Below, one piece after another: positions 1 through 7,925 of a stretch of 64,000 nt of DNA. Origin of the DNA: Pelagibius sp037652055 (GTDB lineage: Bacteria > Pseudomonadota > Alphaproteobacteria > Kiloniellales > Kiloniellaceae); assembly GCF_037652055.1 (NCBI RefSeq), contig NZ_JBBKAH010000011.1, positions 275,955 through 339,954 of the forward strand, read 5' to 3'. The position numbers and the translations under genes are program-made. The notes beneath the pieces were generated by a model, which was given only the letters and a program-made list of their open reading frames with translations, did no database searches and was not told the origin of the DNA. Each line of letters begins with the position of its first letter. The stretch's first letter is position 1.

Positions 1-1874
1 TGGGTCGAGGGGTTGGACATCGAGGTGTTGCCGCAGCCGTACCACACGCAGCCGATGCCGACGCCCCGCCGGCGACGCCGGCCACTTTCGTTGAAGTCCT
101 GCGCCGCCTTGCGCCATGCCTGCCAATAGGGCCTGAGTTCGTCGAGGCACTGCGGCAGCCCGGCCGAATGCTCCAGCACCTGGCCCGTCGCCGTCGCGTC
201 GCCGGCGCGGATCGCGTTCACCGCGCGGAACGCCAGCGGGTCCATGCCGAGCTGCGCGGCGAGATCGTCCATCAGCGCCTCGTGCGCCAGCGCCGACTGC
301 GGCACGCCAAAGCCGCGGAAAGCGCCCGCCGGCGGCGCGTTGGTGAAGCGCCCGGCCGAGCGTGCCAGCACGTTCGGCACTTTATAAGGGCCGCTGCAGT
401 GCACCGGCACGCGGTCGGCCACCGTCGGTCCCCAGGAGGCATAGGCGCCGGTGTCGAAGTCGCCGTCAAAGACGATGGCGGTGAGCTTGCCATCCGCGTC
501 GCAGCCGGCGCGGGCGCGCACGCGCGAGGCATGGCGCTTGGTGGTCGAGGCCATGGACTCCGGGCGCGTGTACTCGCAGCGCACCGGGCGATCCAGAATC
601 CAGGCCGCCAGCGCGATCAGCGGATGCAGCGAGAGGTCCAGCTTGCCGCCAAAGCCGCCGCCGCAGGCCGAGGGCACGATGCGCACCTTGTCCTTCGGCA
701 GGCCCATGACCAGGGCCGTCTCGTCGCGATCCATGTAGGGCGACTGCGTCGTCACCCAGATCTCCAGCGAATCACCTTTCCGCTCCGCGTAGCCGGCTTC
801 CGGCTCGATGTAGGCGTGCTCGATGAAGGGCGTCGCGCTCTCCGCCTCGGCCTTGACCGGGCTGGCGGCCAGCGCCGCCTCGGCGTCGCCCTTGTTCACG
901 AAGCCGCGCGCCAGCAGGTTCGAGTCCTTGTCCTGTTGAACGAGGGGTCCGTCGTCACGGCCGAAGTCGGTGATCGCCTCTTCGGCGGTCCACGCAATCG
1001 GCAGATCGGCGTCGCTCACGGCCCAGACCGCCTGGCGGGTGCCGACCAGCGCCAGCACCGCCTCGCCGCGGTAGCGCACGACGCCGTCGGCCAGCACCGG
1101 CTGGTCCTTGATGTGGGGATAGACGCCGAAGCACTTGTTGCCCGGCACATCGGCGGCGGTGAGGATGCGCTCCAGGCCCGGGGTCCGGGCCACCACGGCG
1201 TCGAGGTCGCCGAGGGTGAAGCTTGCCCGCGCGTGAGGCGCGCGGATGACGCGCAGCCACAGCGCTTCGGCCGGCGCCTTGTCCGCGCCGTAGAGTTCGC
1301 CGCCCGTCACCTTGGCGTGGCCGTCGGTCTTGACGACGCGCGCGCCCACATAGGTGTCCGGCGGGAGGTCGGTAACGGCGGCGCCGGCACCGGCGGCCGC
1401 GCAGACCGCCTCGACGATCTTCTGGTAGCCGGTGCAGCGGCACAGCACGCCGCCGAGGGCATCCTGCACCTCCTCTTTCGTCGGCCGGGCGACCCGCTTC
1501 AGCAGCGACGTCGCCGCCATCAGCATGCCCGGCGTGCAGATGCCGCACTGGGCGGCGCCGTAATCGAGGAAAGCCTGCTGCAGGCGCTGCGTCTCAGCGT
1601 CGTCGGCAAGGCCTTCAACCGTGGTGATGTTGTGCCCGGCCGCCTGGGCGCAGGACATCAGGCAGGCACACATCTGCTCGCCGTCGACCAGCACCGTGCA
1701 GGCGCCGCAGTCGCCGGCATTGCAGCCGACCTTGGTGCCGGTGAAGCCGAGACCGTAGCGCAACGCATCGCTGAGGCGCTCCAGCGGATCGGCGGCCAGC
1801 GTCGCCGGCCTGCCGTTGAGGGTGAAGGCGATCTCCTGGCTTACCCCGCCGCCGCTCTTCAGGGCCCCATCCAT
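1..1874 (-). CDS. Molybdenum hydroxylase, fused 2Fe-2S / molybdopterin subunit (partial)
   Basis: Xanthine-dehydrogenase-family subunit that would carry both iron-sulfur clusters and the molybdopterin site. The frame opens with ATG directly after the stop of the FAD gene (TGAATG), so the two are translationally linked. Around residues 30-45 it has the plant-ferredoxin-type cluster motif (GCNAGDCGACTV). Around residues 105-150 it has the second cluster motifs CGICTPGM and CRCTGYQKI. From about residue 170 it runs into the molybdopterin domain with the CGGGFGGK loop. The gene leaves the window at base 1, so about 620 codons are visible and the C-terminal Moco-binding part is missing. Most family members keep the 2Fe-2S part as a separate protein of about 160 residues, so this is the fused form. 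The substrate cannot be read from the sequence. Confidence 0.9.
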   Translation of the reverse strand, partial: MDGALKSGGGVSQEIAFTLNGRPATLAADPLERLSDALRYGLGFTGTKVGCNAGDCGACTVLVDGEQMCACLMSCAQAAGHNITTVEGLADDAETQRLQQAFLDYGAAQCGICTPGMLMAATSLLKRVARPTKEEVQDALGGVLCRCTGYQKIVEAVCAAAGAGAAVTDLPPDTYVGARVVKTDGHAKVTGGELYGADKAPAEALWLRVIRAPHARASFTLGDLDAVVARTPGLERILTAADVPGNKCFGVYPHIKDQPVLADGVVRYRGEAVLALVGTRQAVWAVSDADLPIAWTAEEAITDFGRDDGPLVQQDKDSNLLARGFVNKGDAEAALAASPVKAEAESATPFIEHAYIEPEAGYAERKGDSLEIWVTTQSPYMDRDETALVMGLPKDKVRIVPSACGGGFGGKLDLSLHPLIALAAWILDRPVRCEYTRPESMASTTKRHASRVRARAGCDADGKLTAIVFDGDFDTGAYASWGPTVADRVPVHCSGPYKVPNVLARSAGRFTNAPPAGAFRGFGVPQSALAHEALMDDLAAQLGMDPLAFRAVNAIRAGDATATGQVLEHSAGLPQCLDELRPYWQAWRKAAQDFNESGRRRRRGVGIGCVWYGCGNTSMSNPST

Positions 1875-2738
1875 TCAGGCACCTTCCTGTTGCAGCAGCA
1901 GCGCATCGAGGCCGCGGCGGATCAGCGCCACCGCCGCCTCGCGGCGGTAGCCCGCGGTGCCGCGGATGTCGTCGATCGGCGCCAGCGGATCCAACTGCTC
2001 CTCGCCGATGCGCGCGCGCAGGTCTTCGTCGAAGGGCTGGCCGGTCAGCGCCCCCTCCACCGCCGGCAGGCGGTGGGCGCGCGCGGCGCAGGAGCCGACG
2101 GCGACCCGCGCCTTCACCACGGTGCCGTCCTCGTCGAGATCGACCAGCAAGGCCACCATGACGATGGAGATGACGAGGTACTTGCGCGCGCCCAGCTTCA
2201 GAAAGGCGCTGCGCGATCGCGTCGAAAACGCCGGAATGTGGAGTGCCGTCAACAGCTCGTCGGCGCGCTTGGCGGTCTTGCGGTTGCCGAGGATGAAGTC
2301 GTCCAGCGCCAGGCGCCGGCTGCCGCCCTGCGACGTCAGCTCGACTTCGGCGTCCATCGCCAGCAGCGGCGGCACGCCGTCGGCCGCCGGCGAGGCGTTG
2401 CAGAGGTTGCCGGCCAGGGTGCCGGCGTTCTGGATCTGCACGCCGCCCACTTCGCGCGCCGCCTGCTTCAGCGCCGTGAACAGCGGCGGCAGCGGCGCGC
2501 GCAGCACGTCGCTCCAGGTGGTCAGCGCGCCGATGCGAAAACCCTCGGCGGTTTGCGTAATGCCGCGCAGGCCGTCCAGGGCGGTGATGTCGAGAATGCG
2601 GTCGTCGGCGGCGAGGCCCGGGGCGCGGCCGACGCGCGCGGGATAGAAGTCGGTGCCTCCGGCGAGGACCGTGCAGCGACCGTCCGCCAGCGCGGCGACG
2701 GCGTCTTCAAGCCCTTCTGGGCGAAGATAAGACCCCAC
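1875..2738 (-). CDS. Molybdenum hydroxylase FAD-binding subunit
   Basis: FAD-binding, electron-transfer subunit of a xanthine-dehydrogenase/CO-dehydrogenase-family complex, 287 residues, the normal size. The N-terminal AGGTDFYP segment (about residues 26-33) and the NAGTLAGNLCNASPAAD segment (about 102-118) are the FAD-contacting motifs of the family. It is the first gene of the operon; its stop touches the start codon of the fused 2Fe-2S/Moco gene. The complex would be cytoplasmic and oxidise a heteroaromatic or aldehyde-type substrate. The upstream region (2740-2860) is unusually AT-rich for this window and is the likely promoter. No regulator gene is adjacent, and no XdhC-type maturation factor is visible. 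Confidence 0.92.
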   Translation of the reverse strand: MGSYLRPEGLEDAVAALADGRCTVLAGGTDFYPARVGRAPGLAADDRILDITALDGLRGITQTAEGFRIGALTTWSDVLRAPLPPLFTALKQAAREVGGVQIQNAGTLAGNLCNASPAADGVPPLLAMDAEVELTSQGGSRRLALDDFILGNRKTAKRADELLTALHIPAFSTRSRSAFLKLGARKYLVISIVMVALLVDLDEDGTVVKARVAVGSCAARAHRLPAVEGALTGQPFDEDLRARIGEEQLDPLAPIDDIRGTAGYRREAAVALIRRGLDALLLQQEGA

Positions 2739-3024
2739 CTGTCGAACTCCCCTGTCCTCATGAGTTCGTGTCTTTATTTTTGTTTAGTATGCAAGATAAA
2801 GCACCGCTGTCAATCGCCACCGGCGATGGCGAGCCGACAACATGCGTCGTAAGAGCACGTATTTTCTGGGGATAACGGGAGAATTTCGACCTGCCGCGCC
2901 CGCCACCGCGCCACCGCTACCGATTTACTTTGCATACAAAATTATTGTGGACGGAGGCCACACGCCGTCGTCGCAGGCCAACGACTTCGCACCCTTGAAA
3001 ATGCCGCCTTCTGTGGCACCACGG

Positions 3025-3162
3025 TCCTCGTCCTTCGAGACGGCCGCTCCGCGGCCTCCTCAGGATGAGGACCTATTTTCTGTGGAAACAGCAGGGAAAC
3101 CGCCGGCTTAAACTCAAGCCTCATCCTGAGGAGGGCCGCCAGGCCCGTCTCGAAGGACGAGG
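3025..3162. repeat. Inverted pair of dispersed palindromic repeats, family A
   Basis: Two copies of one element face each other: 3025-3071 (starting TCCTCGTCCTTCGAGACGG) and its near reverse complement at 3119-3162 (starting CCTCATCCTGAGGAGG). Each copy has outer arms TCCTCGTCCTTCGAGACG and CTCCTCAGGATGAGGA around a short GC-rich centre. A second inverted pair of the same family lies at 43627-43740. The element resembles the palindromic repeats scattered in many alphaproteobacterial genomes. The rest of the 2739-3302 gap holds an AT-rich promoter-like stretch near 2770-2800 and no convincing gene. Confidence 0.85.
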
Positions 3163-3302
3163 CGTCCGTCCACCCCCCAGGAAATCGCCACAAAAAGAAT
3201 GCCCGGGGGCGAGGATGGCTTGGGGTCTCGCTCCCGGGCAGGCTTTTCGGATGGATAATGTTTTGGTCTGAAAAGGCTTTCTCGAAGAAAGTCCTTCACG
3301 GA

Positions 3303-3407
3303 TCAGATGATGGCGTAGACCACCATGAGCACGGCCCAGACCGCGAGACCGGCAAGGAAGTGGTCTACCGTTACCCCTGAAGACGTCTCGTTGGTATCGC
3401 CAAACAT
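3303..3407 (-). CDS. Predicted 34-residue single-pass membrane protein
   Basis: A 34-codon frame, MFGDTNETSSGV followed by a hydrophobic helix (FLAGLAVWAVLMVVYAII) that runs to the last residue. The start is chosen because a good ribosome site (GAGAGGGA, 6 bases upstream) precedes this ATG; a longer in-frame extension upstream has neither a ribosome site nor sensible composition. It lies downstream of the TRAP permease on the same strand, 223 bases away, so it could be a distal operon member or have its own promoter. Single-helix proteins of this size often bind larger membrane complexes. I do not recognise a family. Confidence 0.55.
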   Translation of the reverse strand: MFGDTNETSSGVTVDHFLAGLAVWAVLMVVYAII

Positions 3408-3630
3408 GATCGCTTCCCTCTCGGTGGGCACCGGCCGTCCATACTGTCTGCGGCTGCGGTGGCTTTGCTCTCCTGAGAAAGAACATAGGATGGCCCCGCC
3501 GAAAGCGGTGTGCAGAACCCCACACTTCCAAGACAATAGCCGGCAACCCGTTGGAAACGCTCAGAAAGATTCTGCGGAATTTCGCGGTTTTGGGGGTTGC
3601 GGGGCCTTTTTCGGGCCGCGGGGGGTGCCC

Positions 3631-5541
3631 TCAAGGGGCTCCCGTCGAGGTCCCGGGGACCGCCTGGGGGGCCGTTGGCGAGGCCACCTTCGGGCGGCTG
3701 AACGGCCGTCCCCAGACGGCGCCCAGAAGGGTCAGGGCGATCGCCGCCCCAAGCGCGATTTCGGAGGGCACGATGGCGAGCACGGCGGCCGGCAGGTAAA
3801 GCGCCGCCGCCAGCCATCGGCTGTCGCGGATGCGCGTTCCGGCAAGCAGCAGCGAGGTGGCGAACACCAGCGTCGCCCCCGAGAGCACGGCCTCGGCAAT
3901 CTGCCACGGGCTGCCCGACCACAGCATTCCCGGGTAGGAGAGGAACATGAAGGGAATGATGTAGGTGACGATGCCCAGGCGCACGGCGTTGACCGCGGCG
4001 GGCCACCAGTCGGTCTTGGCGATGGAGGCGGCCACGAAAACCGCGATGCAGACCGGCGGCGTGATCACCGAAATGGTCGCGTAGTAGAAGACGAACATGT
4101 GCGCGACCAGCGGCTCGACATCGATGGCGATGAGCGCCGGTGCCATGACGGCGGCCACCAGGACGTAGGCCGCGGTCGTGGGAATGCCCATGCCGAGCAC
4201 CAGGCAGGCCAGCGCGACGATCAGTCCGACGAGGAAGAGATGCTCGCCGCCGACCGCGACGGTCAGCGAGGAGAGCGTGACCCCGACCCCGGTGAGGTTG
4301 ATCAGCGAGACCAGGATCTGTGCGCCGGCCAGCATCAGGGCGATGATGACGATGCCGTTGCCGGCCTCGACCAGGCTGTCGAGCAGGGCGCGCAGGGTCG
4401 CCAGGGGCTTGCGGCGCGCGACGATGTCGCCGATCACGAAGGGCACCACCGCACAGACCACGCCGAAGGCGGCCGAGAAGGCCACCGAACGGCCGGCGAT
4501 CAGCATCCACAGCAGGCCGCCCAGGCCGCCGATCACCGGCAGCAGGCGGACCGGATGCAGGGCGGTCTTCGCCGAGGGGATCTCCTCCGGCGGCACGAAG
4601 CCGATGTTCTTGCGCAGGGCGATGAGGTGGATGGTGGTGAAAAGCCCGGTGTAGAACAGCGCGGCCGGAATCAGCGCCGCCAGCGCGATGCGCAGGTATT
4701 CCGTGCCGATCATCTCCGACATGATGAAGGCGGCGGCGCCGAGGATGGGCGGCGTGATCTGCCCGCCGGTCGAGGCCACCGCCTCCACCGCCGCGGCGAA
4801 GGGCGCCGGATAGCCGATGCGCCTCATCAGCGGAATGGTCATGGTGCCGGTGGTCGCGACGTTGGCGACGGCGCTGCCGTTCACCGTGCCGAAGGAGGCC
4901 GAGGCGACGGTCGCCATCTTGGCGGCGCCGCCGACCGAGCGCCCCGAGACCAGCAGGGCTAGATCCATGAAGGTCTGGCCGCCGCCGGTGTGCAGCAGCA
5001 CCGCGCCGAACAGCACGAAGGCGGCGATGATGGTGGCGGCGATGCCGGTGAGCGATCCCCAGACACCGATGTCGGTCAGCAGGATGGTCTCGGTCACGAA
5101 CCAGATGTCGTAGCCGCGGTGGCCGAGACGCCCGGGAATCAGGTGGCCGAAGAAGACGTAAGCGAGGCCGATGGCGACGAGGATGGGAAAAGCGAGACCG
5201 ACGGTGCGCCGCGCCAGTTCCAGCAGGGTGAAGACCAGCACGGCGGCCAGGGCGATGTCGATCGGCCCCGCCGTCGGCAGCGACGTCATGATGGTCTCGG
5301 CGTTGACCGCCACGTAGACGCAGGCCGCCGTCGTCGCGGCCCAGAGGCAGAGGTCGACGGCCAGGCCGAGCTTCGCGGCGGCGCCCGAGAGCTTCAGCGG
5401 ATAGGCGAGAAAGCCCAGGGAGACGACGAGCGCCACCATGACGGAGCGCTGGATGAGGGCGTCGAAGGCCCCGGCCGCGGCCGTATAGAGAATGAACAGG
5501 CCGATCGCCAGGGCGACGGCCCGCCGCAGGTTGTCACGCAT
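3631..5541 (-). CDS. TRAP transporter fused permease (TAXI type, 4TM/12TM)
   Basis: Inner-membrane permease of a tripartite ATP-independent periplasmic transporter in which the small (DctQ-like) and large (DctM-like) membrane subunits are one chain of 636 residues, the form that partners TAXI-type binding proteins. It has many hydrophobic helices throughout, with conserved large-subunit segments such as GSAVANVATTG and GMGIPTTAAYV. Start: ATG at 5541, preceded by AGAGGTG; an upstream in-frame GTG would add six residues without a ribosome site. The TAXI binding protein is immediately upstream on the same strand. The substrate is probably an organic acid linked to the AtuA-type pathway encoded beside it; this is inference from position. 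Confidence 0.93.
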   Translation of the reverse strand: MRDNLRRAVALAIGLFILYTAAAGAFDALIQRSVMVALVVSLGFLAYPLKLSGAAAKLGLAVDLCLWAATTAACVYVAVNAETIMTSLPTAGPIDIALAAVLVFTLLELARRTVGLAFPILVAIGLAYVFFGHLIPGRLGHRGYDIWFVTETILLTDIGVWGSLTGIAATIIAAFVLFGAVLLHTGGGQTFMDLALLVSGRSVGGAAKMATVASASFGTVNGSAVANVATTGTMTIPLMRRIGYPAPFAAAVEAVASTGGQITPPILGAAAFIMSEMIGTEYLRIALAALIPAALFYTGLFTTIHLIALRKNIGFVPPEEIPSAKTALHPVRLLPVIGGLGGLLWMLIAGRSVAFSAAFGVVCAVVPFVIGDIVARRKPLATLRALLDSLVEAGNGIVIIALMLAGAQILVSLINLTGVGVTLSSLTVAVGGEHLFLVGLIVALACLVLGMGIPTTAAYVLVAAVMAPALIAIDVEPLVAHMFVFYYATISVITPPVCIAVFVAASIAKTDWWPAAVNAVRLGIVTYIIPFMFLSYPGMLWSGSPWQIAEAVLSGATLVFATSLLLAGTRIRDSRWLAAALYLPAAVLAIVPSEIALGAAIALTLLGAVWGRPFSRPKVASPTAPQAVPGTSTGAP

Positions 5542-5647
5542 CACCACACACCTCTGCACGGCCCCATCGGCGGCCGGGTCGGCGGCCCGATCGGCGACCC
5601 AATCGGCGGCCGGGGCCGATCGCCCCCGGCCGCCGCCGGTTCACGGC

Positions 5648-6613
5648 TCAGCTGCTGGGCAGCAGGCGTTCCGGGATCTCGACGCCGATCTCCCGGTAGT
5701 AGCGCACCGCGCCCGGGTGCAGCGGGATGGTCGAGAGCTCCATGGTCATCGTGGGCAGGTCGCTTCCCTTGAGGCCGGAGAAGGCGGCCGCCTGCGCCGT
5801 CTGGTCTTCGACCACCGCCTTGGTGATCTGATAGGCGGCTTCTTCGTCGAGGTCCGCCTGGGCGACCGCCGCCACGCCGAAGGCCCAGGTCTTGTAGGCC
5901 GGATAGCCCTCACCGGCCTGGCCGTCGGCCACGTCGACCACCGAGAGATTGGGAAATTCCGCGCGCAGCTTGTCGGCCTGCGCGTCGCTCAGCCCGACGA
6001 TGGAGATCGGCGTCAGGGTCGCGATGTCGATGCTGGAGGCGTCGAGGCGCTTGCCGGAGCCGCTCTTCACGTAGCCGATGACGCGGTTGTCCTTGATCTG
6101 GTTGACGACGTCGCCGGTCGATCCGCGCGCCCAGTCGGGCTCGATGCCGAGCAGCGAGAACACCTTTTCGGCCGTCGCCTCGGTGGCCGAGCCGCTGATG
6201 CCGGGATTGAACGTCTTGCCGGCGAGATCCTCCAGCGACGCGATGCCCGCGTCCTTGCGCACGACGACGTTCTGCGGCGCCGAGGCATAGACCCACAGCA
6301 TCAGCGGCTGGTAGGCCTTGCCCTCGAACTCGCCGCGGCCGTTGAACACGTCGTAGGCAACATTGGTGGTGACGAGGCCGAGATCGACCTGGTCGCGCTG
6401 CAGGCGGCGCAGGTTGTCCAGTGTCGCGCCCGTCTCGACCACGTTGGCCTCGACGCCTTCGACCTTCTCGTTGATCAGCTTGGAGACGGCGACGAAATAG
6501 CCGTAGTGGCTCGACGACGCCGAGGTGGTGCCGATGGCGAGCTTCTGGGTCTGCGCGGCGGCCGGCGTGGCCAGCACCGCTGCCGCCAACAGGGCCGTTG
6601 CGATCTTCTTCAT
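5648..6613 (-). CDS. TAXI family TRAP transporter solute-binding protein
   Basis: Periplasmic ligand-binding protein of 321 residues. Residues 1-21 are a clear Sec signal (basic MKK, hydrophobic core, AAA-Q cleavage). The mature start KLAIGTTSASSSHYGYF and the later segment NPGISGSATEATAEK are typical of TAXI proteins. The start is strongly supported by GGGAGGA eight bases upstream. Its ATG overlaps the stop of the upstream AtuA-like gene by four bases (ATGA), and the fused permease follows 106 bases downstream. The three genes therefore form one transport/catabolism operon running away from the GntR gene. Confidence 0.95.
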   Translation of the reverse strand: MKKIATALLAAAVLATPAAAQTQKLAIGTTSASSSHYGYFVAVSKLINEKVEGVEANVVETGATLDNLRRLQRDQVDLGLVTTNVAYDVFNGRGEFEGKAYQPLMLWVYASAPQNVVVRKDAGIASLEDLAGKTFNPGISGSATEATAEKVFSLLGIEPDWARGSTGDVVNQIKDNRVIGYVKSGSGKRLDASSIDIATLTPISIVGLSDAQADKLRAEFPNLSVVDVADGQAGEGYPAYKTWAFGVAAVAQADLDEEAAYQITKAVVEDQTAQAAAFSGLKGSDLPTMTMELSTIPLHPGAVRYYREIGVEIPERLLPSS

Positions 6614-7014
6614 GTCAGTCCTCCCATTTTTTGCTTGGTTTGATGAAGGGCGCCCGCCGTCTCGCCCGGCCGTTCGGGCAGCAGTTCGGCGGGAACGTCG
6701 ATTTCGAGGGAAAGCAGGCGGAACGAGGCGGTCTTGCCGTGGCTGTCGAGCGCCAGCGCCGCGTTGACGCCGCCTTCCAGCGCATCGTCCAGCACGAAGT
6801 TGAGCGCCATGAGCCTGGGCAGTTCGTAGCGTCGCACGGCGGTCACGCCGCGATGGCGGAACAGCGCGTGGACGCGCTCTTGCGTGACTTCGCGCAGGAT
6901 CACGGGCCAGGCTTCCGGCCGGTAGGCGATCACGGAGATGTTCTGGCGATTGCCCTTGTCGCCCGAGCGCGCGTGGGCGATCCGGTGCAGGGCGGCCCGC
7001 ACGAGGCCACTCAT
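6610..7014 (-). CDS. AtuA-like ferredoxin-fold small protein
   Basis: Protein of about 134 residues that matches what I know of the small AtuA-associated domain: an ARSGDKGNRQNISVIAY segment near the start, then a VRRYELPRLMALNFVLDDAL segment. In other bacteria this domain is either the C-terminal part of AtuA-family proteins or a separate gene next to them. Here it is separate and on the opposite strand to the large AtuA gene at 7922-9286. The start is uncertain: ATG 7014 is chosen, ATG 7032 is possible, and neither has a strong ribosome site. The stop overlaps the TAXI gene start. Function in acyl-group or terpene catabolism is by family only. Confidence 0.8.
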   Translation of the reverse strand: MSGLVRAALHRIAHARSGDKGNRQNISVIAYRPEAWPVILREVTQERVHALFRHRGVTAVRRYELPRLMALNFVLDDALEGGVNAALALDSHGKTASFRLLSLEIDVPAELLPERPGETAGALHQTKQKMGGLT

Positions 7015-7114
7015 GCCGCGCGCCGCGCGCATCGCTGCCGCATGACGCCGGCACCCTGTTGCGGGCAACGCGTTCTCACGTCCATGGCTTTCCTCCCGTC
7101 CTCAACCTCGGAAA

Positions 7115-7140
7115 AATTATCGATAATGTCAACGATAATT
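7115..7140. promoter_or_regulatory. Palindromic operator, probable GntR binding site
   Basis: Perfect 8-base inverted repeat AATTATCG (7115-7122) and CGATAATT (7133-7140). The left half also sits within a second perfect palindrome, ATTATCGATAAT (7116-7127). The site is AT-rich in GC-rich surroundings and lies between the divergent AtuA-like/TAXI/TRAP genes and the GntR/AtuA genes, where a shared operator is expected. Confidence 0.7.
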
Positions 7141-7193
7141 GTATCGGGCATCGTTTCCGGCTAGATTGGCGTCATGAGCGGAGCAGCCAGATC

Positions 7194-7925
7194 ATGACGA
7201 GAGCGATTGCCGGAAGCGGTGCCGCGGACGCAGAGGGCCGGCGCCAGCCGCAGGGCTGGAGCCAGGTCTACGAGGTCCTGCAGATGGACCTCATGCTGGG
7301 CCGCCTCCATCTGCGCGAACGCCTGGTGGAGGACGACCTCATCCTGCGCTTCGACGCCACGCGGCATGCCGTCCGGCGCGCGCTCGACGAGCTGGAAAAG
7401 GAAGGCCTTGTGCTTCGCCAGCCGAACCGCGGCGTGCGGGTGCGCGACTTCACCCAGGAAGAAGTCGAGAACCTCTACGAGATTCGCGATGCGCTGGAGA
7501 CCCTGGCCGCCTCGCGCGTGACGCTGCCGGCGCCCCCCGGATTCGTCGAGGAGCTGAAAACGCTCGCCGCGGCGCATGAACAGGCGTCGAACGCACAGCG
7601 CTATGTCGAGGTCTTCCGGATGAACAACGCCTTTCACGAAAGGCTTTACGCCGGCGCGGGCAACCCGGAGCTGGCGGCCGCCATAAAGCACTATTCGCTG
7701 ATGACCCAGCCGATCCGCAGCCGCGGATTCGCCGACGATCAGCTGCGCCAGATCGCGATCCGCGAGCACTGGCAGATGGTCGACGCCATCGAGCGGGGCG
7801 ACTCCACGCGGCTCGTGGAGCTCTGCCGCGCCCATATCCGCTGGCCGAAGGAGTTCTACCTGCGCGCCAACAGCCCGGCCGATGCCGAGACCGGCGCCGC
7901 CCGCCGCGAGGCCTCCGTCCTATGA
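7194..7925 (+). CDS. GntR family transcriptional regulator (FadR/FCD subfamily)
   Basis: Regulator of 243 residues. The N-terminal winged helix (about residues 15-85) includes RHAVRRALDELEKEGLV and NRGVRV, the recognition helix and wing of GntR proteins. The C-terminal part (about 95-230) is an all-helical FCD ligand-binding domain with the usual R-D-L-E start (YEIRDALETLAA) and a late HxxxxxAI segment. The ATG at 7194 is used; an earlier frame extension has no support. Its stop overlaps the ATG of the AtuA gene (ATGA), so the two are co-translated. It probably binds the palindrome at 7115-7140 and responds to the substrate or an acyl-CoA of this pathway. Confidence 0.92.
   Translation: MTRAIAGSGAADAEGRRQPQGWSQVYEVLQMDLMLGRLHLRERLVEDDLILRFDATRHAVRRALDELEKEGLVLRQPNRGVRVRDFTQEEVENLYEIRDALETLAASRVTLPAPPGFVEELKTLAAAHEQASNAQRYVEVFRMNNAFHERLYAGAGNPELAAAIKHYSLMTQPIRSRGFADDQLRQIAIREHWQMVDAIERGDSTRLVELCRAHIRWPKEFYLRANSPADAETGAARREASVL

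Noticed and set aside
168..2852. Long open frame on the plus strand (894 codons)
   Set aside because: It is the antisense of the molybdenum hydroxylase genes, has no protein-family features and an Arg/His-rich composition typical of high-GC shadow frames.
2842..3111. Small gene (89 codons) in the 2.7-3.3 kb gap
   Set aside because: Runs through the palindromic repeat, has no ribosome site and low-complexity composition.
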